From NCBI GenBank assembly GCA_035772405.1, contig JAYKKM010000351.1, positions 4,990,001 through 5,054,000 of the forward strand: DNA of 64,000 bases, read 5' to 3'. Below are positions 34,275 through 46,172 of this stretch, in pieces. The stretch is from Chrysogorgia sp. JL179-B06 (lineage: Eukaryota; Cnidaria; Anthozoa; Scleralcyonacea; Chrysogorgiidae). How positions within the stretch are numbered: the stretch's first letter is position 1; every line of letters begins with the position of its first letter. The position numbers were made by a program, and so were the translations under genes. Under the pieces are notes generated by a model. The model worked only from the letters and a program-made list of their open reading frames with translations. It searched no databases and was not told the origin of the DNA.

Positions 34275-34556
34275 ATTAAATGAAAGAAAAACGTAAACCA
34301 AGAGGATGTGTGCTGCCAAGTTTAAAAATGAGACGCTTCTCTTGCATTTTGCGGTTATCGTTACCACCTGAGATGGGAAGGATGTCACAGACTTTATGTC
34401 TGAAACCAAATGGTTATTGCTGTTCGTTGAAATGGCGGGACATCATTGATTTGTTCCTCACGGAACGAAGATGTTTCAGCAAAAGCGTCGCCCAGTTTCA
34501 CCGATGTAGATTTTAGAGCATTTTTTACAAGAAATGCAATAAATGATGTTGGTGGA
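34275..34556 (-). pseudogene. Penelope-like GIY-YIG endonuclease fragment
   Basis: On the minus strand from 34556: NIIYCISCKKCSKIYIGETGRRF (the VIY...YIG core with its spaced Cys pair, ~34550-34485). After a frameshift come a His-containing stretch (SRHFNEQ) and a C-terminal block including KRLIFKLGSTHPLGL, ending at the stop near 34275. It has at least two frame disruptions and no RT, so it is a dead fragment. It differs from the PLE at 0.7-2.7 kb by spacing and sequence, so it is another family. Confidence 0.75.
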
Positions 34557-34560
34557 CATG

Positions 34561-35950
34561 CATGAAAAAAGTATATGACGGATTGTGTGGTCGAATTGAG
34601 CCCTGGTGCTAACCCTCGTACTGACGCTGGAACAACTAGTTTTCAGTTGAAACAACTAGTTGAACAACTAGTTGTTTTTTTGTTCCGCGTAAACATTATT
34701 TTAAAGTATGCTTTCTAGCGATCAGCCTATAATATTATGCAGACTTAATAATGACTTCGAAACTTCCAAATTGGAATGAATATCAACGACAAGCAAAGTA
34801 TATCTTAAAACACCCATAACAACAAGAAGTTGAATGATAAAATCAGTTAAGCTCAAGTCGAACATTTCTTTACTTAACATGCAAAAGAGAACTATTGATA
34901 TATAAAAGCAACTATTTAGTCGCAGCGACTAGCGACAAATTCTTAAATATTGCTTTCGAAAACGTAACGCATTTAACAAGAACTATTCGAAACTTTATAG
35001 AGTCAGAGTTCAGAAAGAAGTAAAGTAAAAATAAGAAAATAATAAGAAGCACGATACGCAAAACAGACTAACAGAGTGCAACTAATAAAAATGTAAATGT
35101 TCAATGACGTCACCCCGATTAAGGAAGTCTATTTTGACGATATAATATTGGATCAAGGAAGTTAATGTAGATGACGATTCCATTTCCTTCGTCCGGGCTG
35201 CATTTTGTACGGTTCTAAATTTTCCCATCTGAATCGAAAACATAAGTTGTTTTCGCTCGCTGAGTCGCAACTGAGTCGATTGACTATCGTTACGACATTG
35301 CTATTTTGTTGCTGAGGAGTTGAAATTGATAGTGCTATTTCGATTTATGATAAAAGGCACGTGTTGTTTACTTCCGGCCATCTATCAATCTTTGAGTGCA
35401 GTTCAACTTCTACCTGCTCAAAGCGTTGTACTTTTTGTCGTACGTATAAAGCATATTGAAATACAACCATTTGTACTGCCGCGAAATACACTATGCTTCG
35501 AGCGAATTAAAGTGCGACGAAATTATTCATTTCCGATTTTTTTTAATTTTAAGATAATCTATATATAATATAATAAGCACATTACCAAATAACAACGTTC
35601 ACCTAGTATTGAACTGAAAATTGTTGGCTATTAGTTCAAAAGAATATTGCCGCTTTCTATGGACGCCATTAATGTTTTGTCGCCATTTGATGAAAAGAAG
35701 CTCAAAGTTTCAGAAAATTTGTTATTTCGCTTTAAAGTAGATATAAATCCTCTGCAGTTTAGATTTCAGTATAGAGGACATGAAAATAGTTGATAAGTTA
35801 TTTTACAGTTTTTGATTTGGTTCATTCGTTTCGGAGATGGCTATCTTTAAACATTGCCGCGGGGAAAACGAGTGACGAAAAAAGCCGAAATTTGAAAAGC
35901 CACAACAGAATTAAAAAATAACTCTTATGAGCCACGCTAGTAAACACTTG
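34561..35950. other. non-coding stretch
   Basis: Contains a small hairpin of CAACTAGTTGAACAACTAGTTG near 34648 and otherwise AT-rich sequence. No gene recognised. Confidence 0.45.
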
Positions 35951-35959
35951 AGATCGTCA

Positions 35960-36005
35960 AACGTAAAGTTTCTTTTCACACACTGACAAAGGGCCTTCGC
36001 TCGAA
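35960..36005 (+). repeat. Penelope-type ribozyme-like relic
   Basis: CTGACAAAGGGCCTTCGCTC followed by GAAACC. Same layout as 91-117 but further decayed. Confidence 0.5.
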
Positions 36006-36024
36006 ACCTTAAGCCTATAGTTCA

Positions 36025-36225
36025 CACGAGCGACATACAGGTATAATCATAGCACAAGATCAATACGAAACAAAGCATGACTTTTCTCAGTTGCGAAGAC
36101 AAAGCAAAACGAGAATTTTTGTTTGTTTCGTTTTTATGCTTGGATTATGATTTTATGTTTATGATCTTATGTCGCAGACTTGACTTCATTCCTTTGTTTT
36201 TGCCTTTAGTCGGAGCTTAACCTCA
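36025..36225. mobile_element. MITE-like fragment related to the 9.2 kb MITE
   Basis: Contains TTATGCTTGGATTATGATTTTATG and GACATACAGGTATAATCATAG, which echo the ATAATCATAGGCATAAG and CTTATGCTTATAAG words of 9156-9388. Borders uncertain. Confidence 0.4.
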
Positions 36226-36231
36226 AATTTT

Positions 36232-36905
36232 GTTGCAGTCGTTACTGGCCGGAAAAAATTGACCAAACTTTTCTCAGATCTTCAACTTGTTATTAACTTT
36301 GAATTTTTATAGAATCCCCAAATTTAATTGTTTTAAAGCTATTTCAGGGTGGAGTTTTTGCTTTTTGTCTACATGTATGTATATATTTTCTTATAAAGAA
36401 AAAAATGTCAACATTTAGCATCTCGGCTCCACAAAACGAATCACACCAACAGAAAGAACATTTCCACCTTCTGTACGGCAAATCCATCAAGAGAAATCAA
36501 ACTTTTAAATTGTGAGATACTGTGACTGCGCATGCGCATTGTGGATTTTATCAAACTTCCTTAGACTATAACTTCATTACTATGCAACTTACAGTATAGT
36601 GTAATAGCTCATTTTTTCGTGTAGTTTTTATTGGTATGATCCAAATTCCTGCAAGGGAGATTCTAAAATTTAACATTTTTATCTTTTTAAGGAAACATAT
36701 AGACAAAAAACAAAAAAAACCCTGGAATAATTTCAAAGCAATTAAATTTTTGGCTCCTATCAAAAATTCAATGTTGATGACCAGTTGAAGGTCTGAGAAA
36801 AGTTTAATGCTTTTATCCGGCAACTAACGATGGTTTCGTTAAGCCACCTGACTATCTGTTTTGCCGTTATGCTTATGTTTAAGCTCAGGTGTGAACCATG
36901 CTTTA
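36232..36905. mobile_element. foldback element with ~135-bp arms
   Basis: Left arm 36238-36375 (CAAACTTTTCTCAGATCTTC, TTGAATTTTTATAG, TTTAATTGTTTTAAAG, TTTTTGTCTACATG) pairs imperfectly with the right arm 36683-36823 (same words inverted). The right flank 36851-36900 resembles the terminus of the 9156 MITE. Confidence 0.65.
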
Positions 36906-37305
36906 AGCCTCTTATATACTGATCTGCATAAGAGACTGAATAGAACATCTGTTGTTCTGAAGTTGAAGCTGGATAGTAGCAACCTTTTTAATAGTAGTAA
37001 TCTTTTTACTCTATTTTCTATTTTGATTGGTTGGTATACTCCATCCAATAAGTAAAAAGTTTTTTTTTTTTCATTTCCATTTGTTTCTAAGTATATTTAC
37101 CAGTTGCTAAGGAAGGTTAGTTGGGTATCAGAATTATATATTTAGACTATTAAAAATGCATTTTGAGTGAGCCAATACTAATTAATTTTATGCCCGTTCA
37201 GTTTTTTTCTACACACTGTAGATAAAAAACAGAATAAATTATAATTAAGTCTTCCACACATATTTCATTACCGAGCGCCATATTTAGAGAGAGCACCGCT
37301 ATATA
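36906..37305. other. non-coding spacer
   Basis: AT-rich, with a 14-T run near 37061. Nothing recognised. Confidence 0.4.
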
Positions 37306-37309
37306 GTTT

Positions 37310-37790
37310 TACTAAAGGTGGACAGAGAATATTATACTCTATGACTTTTAAGACGCCAAAGTGAGTCAATCGGTCGAAGGTTTTCGTATACTTTAGCACA
37401 CGAATTACGGCGTCTCTCCAAGATGGCCGCCGCGAGATGATTTCGCTTCATTTTTTCACAGCATATAATCTCTGATCATTCACGATGCTAAACTAATCAG
37501 AATCAGTTGTCGAAGATTTTCTCGTAATTTTGGATCACAAACTACGGCTATACTTGACAGCAACTACAGAGCGCAGGTGGTCTCTCCAAGATGGCCGCTG
37601 CATGCGAAATCATTTCGCTTCATTTTTTACAGCATCCAAACTCTGATCGTTCACGATGCTATACTGAATCATTTGTCGAAGGTTTTCTCGTGATTTTCGA
37701 TCACAAGCTATACGGCTTGACAGGAACTATTTTGCGCAGGAGATCTCTCCAAAATGGTCACAGCGAAATGGCCTTAATCTTTTATGAAAT
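37310..37790. repeat. ~165-bp tandem repeat containing CTCCAAGATGGCCGC
   Basis: GTCTCTCCAAGATGGCCGC occurs at about 37411 and 37579, and a mutated copy (ATCTCTCCAAAATGGTCAC) at 37742. Each is followed by TTCGCTTCATTTTTT, ACAGCAT...TCTGATC and a GTCGAAG(G/A)TTTTC block. A further solo unit lies at 60505-60565. Confidence 0.75.
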
Positions 37791-38214
37791 GTCTTAGCAT
37801 TGAACAATGGATGGTTCGATGTCAATTTGTTATGCAATGTTAATTTTCAATATCTGTGATGTCATTTTTTACTGAATACGATGAATTAATTATTACACAG
37901 AGCGATCCATCACTATACCCCAAAACCGCGAAAATTACAAATCGTGGCTTTTGGTAGATTTGCTTCTCTAGATAAAGAAGATATTTCGAAATTCTGAGCA
38001 GACAAAAACAGTAGAGTTACTAAAAATGCCACCAAAGGGTGTCAACACCTCTTCAAGAAGTGTCTCCAGCACAAGCAACTGAAGAATCCATGCACAATAC
38101 ACCGCAGAATTGGCAAGAAAATGAGATGGTTGCCTTAACTCGAATACTGATCTTTCTTCTGCCATAATTGTATTTCGAATATATAATAAAACAATTATTA
38201 GATTCGGCTTATAC
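37791..38214. other. non-coding spacer
   Basis: No gene or repeat partner seen. Confidence 0.4.
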
Positions 38215-38216
38215 GC

Positions 38217-38312
38217 ATGATACAAGAGTTATTCTGACCTCGGTCAAAGTTATCCACCTCAGTCTTCGGCAGATAACATTGACCTCGGTCTCGATGACTC
38301 TTGATTTCATGC
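38217..38312. repeat. foldback MITE of the GACCTCGGTC family
   Basis: CATGATACAAGAGTTAT...GACCTCGGTCAAAGTTATC is mirrored by GATAACATTGACCTCGGTC...GACTCTTGATTTCATG. A second copy lies at 48511-48602. Confidence 0.7.
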
Positions 38313-38319
38313 TCAGCCT

Positions 38320-38420
38320 TATCCAATAATTGTTTAATATTTCGACTTTATTTCAGTCATCTTCAGACAATATGGTTACAAGAAAATGGCTAAAGGTCTA
38401 TATATAAATGAAGTGGGATG
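38320..38420 (-). repeat. Penelope-type terminal motif
   Basis: Minus strand 38366-38340 reads CTGAAGA, T, GACT, a loop, AGTC, then GAAA. This is the bulge-plus-stem layout seen in the other Penelope-like ends in this window. Confidence 0.5.
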
Positions 38421-38815
38421 ACATACAAATATATTTATATTACTTTCATTCTCCCGATTGGTTGACCATGAAGTAATTAGCATCTCGTTTGTAATTAATA
38501 AATTAATACTTAACATTATCATGTAAAACAATCTCACCAAGGAAACATTAGTCTTTGTTGCATTGTATTATTCTTGTACGTTTTTGACGTATATTAATTT
38601 ATGGCCGTTTTACGAGGTGAATCGCAAGCCGATTTTCGAGATCGATTTATCACCGTATGTATATGCGTTCTAGTGGCTTCAGTTCAAACAAATTTATTTT
38701 TTAATTTTATTCACATTGAAAAAAACCGTATTTGTGAATCCGTTATATTAATTAAGACTATTCAGGAGGGTTGCGTTGCTGAGAAAGTTGCCAGAAAGGG
38801 AACAAAGGGAACAAC
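38421..38815. other. non-coding spacer
   Basis: A 75-codon frame at 38601-38828 shows no domain and runs into the gypsy LTR. Not considered a gene. Confidence 0.4.
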
Positions 38816-38820
38816 GTTAG

Positions 38821-38977
38821 AGTTATAAGAATACATTCATCACTTTCAAAATAGGATATAGTTATCAAGCATGAATCTACTCGTTTTTAATAACCTAAAA
38901 CACACAGGTCACATGACCGTGGGAACCTTAACATAACAAGTCTAGTGAGAGTTGCTAGTTTGATCATTATCGTGAAT
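38821..38977 (-). repeat. 3' LTR of the dispersed gypsy element
   Basis: Contains about 32 bp (around CTCGTTTTTAATAACC) absent from the other LTR. A purine-rich GGCGGGAGGAT lies directly upstream on the minus strand (38978-38988), the expected polypurine tract. Confidence 0.8.
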
Positions 38978-39044
38978 CCTCCCGCCGAACGAGAAGCGTG
39001 ATGAGTTCAGTTCTTCAAAAGGTTTTACTCACCGTCTATAAATA

Positions 39045-40240
39045 TTTTTGGAGGTCGCACCTGCCTACCCGAGCGCGTTGTGATCCGTATACTAGGCGGC
39101 ACAACTTGTTCTGCTCCAATGTTTTTACGGTGTTCAGGAGTAGGTGATTTACAAATGGCTTCAGAAAGGTTTTTTGAGGGTGATATCGCAGTGGGTTGTT
39201 GTAGCTCTCTATAGTCGTTTCCTTAAGTTGGATTCAATTTGATTCATGGCATCGGATGATGTCGAGGTTTCAGATTCAGGCTTCTGTTTACTCGTACTTT
39301 GGTGGTTGTCCAATTCTCAGTTTCAACCTCGTAAGATCTCCCATCGACTATAAAACAGTGCAAGGACAAAATCCGCAATTTGAAGCAAGCCTACAAGGAA
39401 GCTAAAGGCAACAATAACCTAACGGGAAGGTCACCAAAAACCAGTCCATATACTACAACTCGTTTGACGAGGTGATCATTCCCTTCTTCCACGTTTCCTG
39501 TCCTTTAACCAGGGATTTCATGCGTGTCACATCGCCCTCTTCTAAAGGGCATAAGTCTCTTGCTGACTTATTGTAGTAGTACTGTTGTTTCGCCTGTCGT
39601 TTTTCCATTTCTCTTTTGGTAGCTTGGCCGTCGAGGTTAAGAGAGTTCGTGTGCGTCTGCCAAAGGATCTTTGTGGTGTGCTAGTTTCGAGGCTCTCTGA
39701 TGGCGTTTTTCGATAATTTAGAATGGACATGTATGGGTCTCCTCCTGATATTTTGGCCTTCTTGATGAGGCGTTTTGCCATCTTCACTGCTTCTTCAACT
39801 TTCCCATTGGCTTGGCTGTTTCCTGTGCTGATTGTTCTGTGTTCAAATTCCCATTGCTGTGCAATTAATGTGGCCGCGAATTCTTTTGAACTGTACTGTG
39901 GTCCATTATCGCTGACCACTACTTCAGATAACTCGTATCTTGCGAAGTGGTTCTTTAGCTTTGTGATGATCCTTTTAGATGAGGTTTCGTGCATTCTGTC
40001 AATTTCGAAGAAGTTCGAAAAGTAGTCTACAGTGATAAGATATTCTTTACCATGCAGTGAGAACAGATCTGTAGCGACTTTGGCCAGGCTCGATCTGGCA
40101 GGTCTTGTTACATCAGGGTCTCTTTTTGGTTGGCAGTTTCCAGCTCTCTACAGATGTTACAAGAGGCGATGAAATATTTGATGTCGTTTGTCATGTTTGG
40201 CCCGATGGCCAGAATTTCCGGTCATGAGCCTGCACCCACC
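39045..40240 (-). pseudogene. Ty3/gypsy integrase and Pol C-terminus
   Basis: Minus strand, 5' piece first. The finger and start of the integrase core lie at ~40240-40000 (SCNICRELE, then WPKVATDLFSLHGKEYLITVD) with a stop in between. An open frame at 39994-39542 follows, with VVSDNGPQYSSKEF (second Asp, ~39918) and GNSQANGKVEEAVKMAK (Glu, ~39820). After further frameshifts come GDV/KGQETWKKGM-like words, RSYEVETE (~39330) and a final basic tail ending TTRSGRQVRPPKIF near 39050. Spacing of Asp and Glu fits a retroviral-type integrase. Dead copy. Confidence 0.85.
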
Positions 40241-40928
40241 AGCGGCATTGCCCTATCGTAAACACAGATTCAAACCTGAAAATGGTTATGATTTGTAGGG
40301 AAGCAATAAATATCAGTGGGAAAAAATTATATATTATTTATTTTTTGAAAAAGCCCAAATTGTTCATGAATATACGGGTTCCTCAGGACAATTACTGATA
40401 AAATTCGGATTGGAAAGTTGAAGACTAACCTTGCTTTTGCTTGCTCGCTAAAAGCCTTGCAGCTCCTCTGCTGAACTGCTGTTGTGGACAGGAAATATCG
40501 CCAAAATCCCAATGCTTTGAATAAAAATTGTGTTCCATTTCTTTCTAAAAGCCCAAATCGTTTTGAAGGTAAAACTTGAACCTCAACCGAATTAACCAAA
40601 GGTGAACAACATGTGTTTACATAAGATCTTGCTTCAAAGCCGTTAAAAAGTGGTATTTTTCATGCATACCCTGCAAAACTCACTGCGTAAGAACCACCGA
40701 AATCCGTGTTCTGTTATCGGGAAAATTTCCTTGCTTTTTCCTGTCGAGACTACGGCGAAATGCTGTCATGTTTGGTATCAAAATGATCGTTGAAACTCGG
40801 GCCACATGAGGGTGTGTAGCGTTCTGGGATATATCATACGACAAAACACTGAACAGCGGTTTCCTTCGCACAACTGTATAAACAGCGCGTAAATTTCAGT
40901 CATTTTTATGTTGACGCATGCATGATTT
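40241..40928. other. non-coding sequence at the inner edge of the gypsy integrase
   Basis: The break in the gypsy element lies near 40240. The following ~690 bp has no domain and leads to the first exon of the pseudogene. Confidence 0.4.
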
Positions 40929-43900
40929 ATGAGCGCCAAACTAGTTCAGTACGAGTTGGAAACGTTTAAGGACGATATTGTGATCAATAAAACGCCGGCA
41001 CTGCCTCAAATATACATAAACAGGCAGTGTGTTAAAGAGGATGAAATTGCGTTTACTATTCACATAACCAATCGGTGTCTCAAGAGTTGGTTTGATTTTG
41101 TAAGCAAGTGCGGAACAGGTTAGTTGGATCGACTTTCTCAATCTCTTACTGTCTCAGGAATACGCTGTGCTTATCATACAAAACTGTACAGGACTTGAAA
41201 ATCTATTGAACAAGTTGGTACGAAAAGTGGTGAATGGTTTTGCAGGGAAACATGGCTATGGATATGCAAAATATTCAAAATCGACAAGAAAAATCGCATT
41301 GCGATATGGAGATGTAAACGTGCTAATGATTTTCTGGAGGAAATAAGCAACCTTAAGGATGAGAAAGAGGAACTTTTTCAGCGAATTCTATATGCTAATG
41401 AACAAAGCAAAGCATCAACTAGTGAAGTCAACAATGTAAATGCTGATGTTGACACTCTGAGGGAAGAAAATACAGCCCTAATTAAATATGTAGAACAGTT
41501 AGAGGAGCAGGAAGATTTAAAAAACAAGGGTGGTCAAATCAGCAATGTCTAGTCCAGGAAACAGCAACGAAAGCTAAACGAATAAAAGAATAACATAGAC
41601 AGATCTCTCTGGTTTGCGGAAACATTTGGTGTGAAGCTCAATTCAGTTGTGTTGGAGGACGAGAAAGGGAAAATCTACAACATTCAATAATATGGTACAG
41701 CTAATAATAATAAATCATTCAATGATCTTGACGATGAAGAGAAAGGTAAAGTGGAAGAAATACTTTATCTCACAGATAAATTTTGCATTGGTGATGCATC
41801 TTACCATGAACTAACAATGACACAGACAGGGGGAGGACTTCCAAGATCATACCTAATTAAACAATGCAAGACCAGCATGAACCAACTGTGTCATATTACT
41901 TCAACACCAGGCGAAGCTGAAGAGGCACAACTCGACTTTGAAAGTGGGCTAAAAATTGCCATACAGGAAAAGGTATGTATATAGATATTCATTGTTATGA
42001 ATATATTACAATTGGTCACTAAAATATTTTTCTATAATGTTTAGTTTGATGTACAAGAGATTACACATCGTAGACCACCACTCAAGATAAAAGTTAGTGG
42101 GGATGGAGCAGTGGTGACTAGGCTTACAAGCTTCATTATAATGTATTTTTCAATCTTGGATGGTGATGATGTCATGTGGCATCAAAAGGTGAGTATTGAT
42201 TGGTTATAATTTATTTCTGAAATATGATCTAGGACCTGGTTTAAACAATGATTTACATGTACAGTATACTTATGGGAACAAATCTGTGAACTTAACATTA
42301 AAATTGTTTGGCATCAGCAAGTGAAATAATTAGGGATTGGTCAATAATTATAAATGGGTGATAGATGGTACAAAATAATGGGCTACAATAATACCCGTAT
42401 TTCTGTAATTAAATACATCGAAGCGGCCATTCATACTGGAGCCTTAAGAACACGCGACTGATGCGAGACACATTTGTGGTATAAACAACGCGTACCACAA
42501 TATATTCTTGTAGCTTTATGAAATATCAAGGATGTTAGGGTTGGGTAATGAAAATCATTTGAAAAAAATAGTACTTACGAGATAATTGGGAAGAATATTT
42601 TGACTCCAGTACAAATAGCAAATAGCTTAAATTTGTACTGCTCCAGTACGAATAGCCTCAGCTTAAATATATTTTTTATGGGGCAGCCTTTTATATTTCT
42701 ATGCATAAATTTATCTGACTTGCTTTTTGGCACCAATCGGCTGCCCTAGTGCCCTTAACTATTAATGATGGTTCTTAGGGGATCTTAGAAGAATTTAAGA
42801 AGGAAATTAAGGTACATTTAGCCTTTATAGACATTTTCTAGCTGTGATTAGCCAATTTTAAATTACATGAGGCACTGTGCATTGAAGGTATACAATTTAT
42901 AAATATTTAGGATTCAATTTTCATAGTAACAACTTTATACAACAATTATCTATTTAATTTAGACAAACATTTCCCTTGTTATTCTGACAGGAACTCACAC
43001 AATTGCCGTAGTAAAAGGCAAGGAGAGCTACGACTTAATGAGAGTTTATTCTCCCAAGTATTTACAGCAGTTAACAAGCTTGTTAAAGAAGGAAATATCA
43101 TGATTGATGAACATTGTGTACCTGTGGAAATACTTATGGGTGGAGATTATAAAGTAGGTACACTCAGTTAGGTGAAACAATAATCATCAGTGTCTCATCT
43201 AGGATTTCCATCTATGGTGGGTATTTTTGCTCAAACCGTGCAATTCCCACAATGGAGCGCTCTAGATCAGATACTGATAATTTCTGCGAGAAAATTGTGG
43301 ACACCGGTGGGAGGAGCCAAACTGCCCTGGAAAGAATAACGTACGGCTCTGGTTACAGCGCTTTGAATTTTTGCGCTAATGCGCCAATTCAGTTCATGAA
43401 GTTGTCACATTGTCAAAAATACGCAAAGTTGCATGATATGTGTCCTGGGATACTACAAGGAATGGTCACAAAGCATTCCTTCGAAGGCTTCGAAGCAAAA
43501 TGGAGTCAGATTCGTCGAAGAAGAACCGAATTTCTATAACGTTTATACTTGTCTGGTAGTCGATTTTCCGCGCGGTGTCATATTTCAGATACTGAACTTC
43601 ACGCAAATTTCACTAAAATCACATCGCGATACCGCACTGACATTGCGTTGGTAAGCCAAGGCAGATTGATCATGTTGGATGTGTAGCGGATTTTGTTTGG
43701 AAAATGAAATTTATTCAGCTTCACTTGAGGTATTTGCGCTATTTCACAGTATATTTCCCTTTACACTTGCTTCATATATAAATATTACGAAACCGCAGCG
43801 AATATGCATCGAGCGATTCTAAATTTTGTCTTTGATGTTAGATACTAACGAGTACTAACCAGATCAGATTGATCATTTTGCATTTTAGCGAGAGGCTAAG

Positions 43901-44837
43901 AGCTACGACGATTTTTATTGTTAACTCCTATATAAATCACTGAGTGATGGCGGGCATAATGTTTACACATTTTTTACAAGTCCAAGCACCTACTGCCATG
44001 CGCGTGCGTGTCCATAATTTCTCGTCAGTGCTATCCGTAAACACAATTAATGAATTGCTTGTCATTAATTTTTCCTTTTGGACTGATTATAACTTAATAG
44101 TTTCTCCTGCCTGTATGATGGGGGCTACCTGCAATTTTGCATGTATTTGGTGCAAAATTCACAAAGACAACAGGTAAGTTTATACAGTAGTTAATATTAA
44201 TTAATATTAAATATAACTTTTAATATTCCATTGTTAACCGTAACCTTTCATGTAATGTCATTATAGACATGATATGACCAAACCTCAGGACTACTACTGG
44301 GGAGGAAACATGGTAAGAAACCTAAACGATGTAAAAGAGTGTGCAAGAAAAAAATCTTTTGCTTGTGAGCATAAGCCCTTGGTGGAATACCTTTGGACCA
44401 GATAGTTATGGATGAACTACATCTGATGCTGAGAATAACAGGTACAGTACATACATGCACATAATTTAATTTTGCTGTATACTTCGGGACTGTGTTTATT
44501 CATGCTTACTGAGACGCACATTATTTTGTTCACCTGTACTTCACATTAGAAGTATTGACGAATAACCTAAGTCAAAAGACAAACACTCACTTACAGAGTC
44601 TATTATCTGCAATTAAAAGCTGCGGTTTGTAAGTCTTAATGTTTGGGAAAAACCAAATGCGGATGGGAAAGCAAGTGTTATTTATGACCAAACCAGTCTG
44701 ATGGGAAGTGATAAAAAGAAGCTGTTAGCCAACCTACCAGTCAAGTTAACAGAAGTATTGCAGCCAGAAACTAGTGATACAGTCAAAAAGATTTGGACGG
44801 TAAGAAAATGTCTTCGTTCTTATTACAGGGACATGGT

Positions 44838-44903
44838 CAATCCGGAATATGGTCAATTCCGGAATATGGTCAATTCCGGAATATGGTCAATTCCGGAATT
44901 CTG
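44838..44903. repeat. 19-bp tandem repeat GGAATATGGTCAATTCC
   Basis: About four units of GGTCAATTCCGGAATAT in a row. The unit contains a GGAATT/AATTCC near-palindrome. Lies in an intron of the pseudogene. Confidence 0.85.
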
Positions 44904-44914
44904 CATTAAGGACA

Positions 44915-45053
44915 ATAGGGCTTATGCTGGTTTACGTCACATTTTTGTTGTTACCATCCAGCCTCGTTATGACGTAAAAGAACATGTAACACCAAAGTGA
45001 TGCTTGGTGGTAATAACAAAAGTGTGACGTAAACCCGCATAAGCCCCATGGCT
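44915..45053. mobile_element. small foldback MITE in an intron
   Basis: GGGCTTATGCTGGTTTACGT...TTTTTGTTGTTACCA at the left is the imperfect inverse of TGGTAATAACAAAAGTGTGACGTAAAC...GCATAAGCCCC at the right. Confidence 0.8.
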
Positions 45054-46172
45054 AATACTTTTTTCATAGGAATTTCACAATCTTTACACACTTTTAAGTA
45101 TGGATAAACCCACCCAAGAAGACATTGCAGCTTACTTTCAACAGGTAAAACATTTTAACAGTATGAAATAATATTTTGTACCACAACTTATAAAAAAGCT
45201 CAATTTGTTAATATTTAAAACTTCTAATACCATAGGTCACACAATGGGTTGAGCTGCAGTTTACATCTCCCAATGGAAAACAAGACGGCTATCGTGAAGA
45301 AATGTCACTCCGTGCATGCATGTGCTTGTGTACCACTTACCACGATTTATGGAGAAACATAATGGAGTGAAAAAATTCGCCGGACAATGGTTAGAGCGTT
45401 AAACTCATGGAAATTGCTTAAATGATTTGAAGAATGATGGATAATAGCAATTCCAAGATTCTACATTTCAATTTGAGGGGTACTGACGTGCAGATACTAT
45501 TATATGCTGGGTTCTCGTGACTTAACTAGTTCCAGCATTCCCAAAAAAATTGTCACTAAAATCAGTCAATAATCAATGTACCCAAATTTAATATATCACT
45601 GCCAAAGGGGAAAGGTTTGAAACCAGATCAAGAAATTGGGTTTCCCTCAAAGTATAAATTCATATTAGAAGCAAGTTCAAACTTTTGTAAATACTTTAGT
45701 TCTTAATGTCATGAAAATATAGCATACTTCTAGTGACTTCTAAACTATTGTTTTTGTTTTGTTTGGACTGGTACTGCAGGTGTTGAAAAAAATAATGATG
45801 ATTGCCGACGCATAAACTTAAGCAAGTCCAACAAATGTGATTCCGCGAAGGACATACTCCTAGTTAGTAAAAGGCTAGAAATACTTGGCCAGTCATATGC
45901 TCGGAAGCCTAGAGCCTACCGCAAGCGAAATGTCCAATACTGGGAAACTGATATTAAAGATAAACGAGCAAGATTGAGATCTCAATTATCTTCCTCACAC
46001 CAGAGACAAAACATGGTTTCTGAATCTCAAAAAATTGTGGAAGATATGTTAGTTCCCGAATTGAAGCAAGCCTTAAAATAACTTGGCATCAAAACACGCA
46101 TACGCAGTTTAAAACGCCTTCAAGAACTAGATAGAGTTATCACTGATAATAACAATTACTCTTAGTAATAAT

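Larger units (their letters stand above)
28021..34560 (-). mobile_element. decayed Penelope-like element split by BEL/Pao 2
   Basis: The GIY-YIG coding end lies at 34275-34556 and the 3' untranslated end with the ribozyme-like motif at 28021-28329, both on the minus strand and in the correct order. BEL/Pao 2 sits between them, 50-60 bp past the stop codon. The RT region is absent upstream of 34560, so the copy is 5' truncated. Confidence 0.75.
40929..46165 (+). pseudogene. multi-exon pseudogene of an uncharacterised animal repeat-like gene family
   Basis: Exons read from splice signals and protein blocks: 40929-41118 (MSAKLVQYELETFKDD; donor AACAG|GTTAGT); ~41290-41972, a coiled coil (EEISNLKDEKEELFQRIL) then RSLWFAETFGVKLNSV and LTMTQTGGGLPRSYLIKQC (donor AAAAG|GTATGT); 42045-42188 (KIKVSGDGAVVTR); 42991-43154 (HTIAVVKGKESYDL, IDEHCVPVEILMGGDYK); 44101-44173 (MMGATCNFACIWCKIHKDN; donor ACAG|GTAAGT); 44267-44441; 44550-44799 (GSDKKKLLANLPVKL); 45070-45144 (FHNLYTLLSMDKPT); 45236-~45390 (FMEKHNGVKKFAGQ); 45780-46139 (GVEKNNDDCRR, ending in a Leu-rich tail). 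At least four in-frame stops and several frameshifts show it is dead. I recall this protein family as abundant in cnidarians and unassigned. A transposon origin is possible; no TIRs were found. It lies inside the gypsy span. Confidence 0.72.

Noticed and set aside
43252..43539. 95-codon open frame inside the multi-exon pseudogene
   Set aside because: Lies in an intron-like interval; no domain recognised and no splice context.
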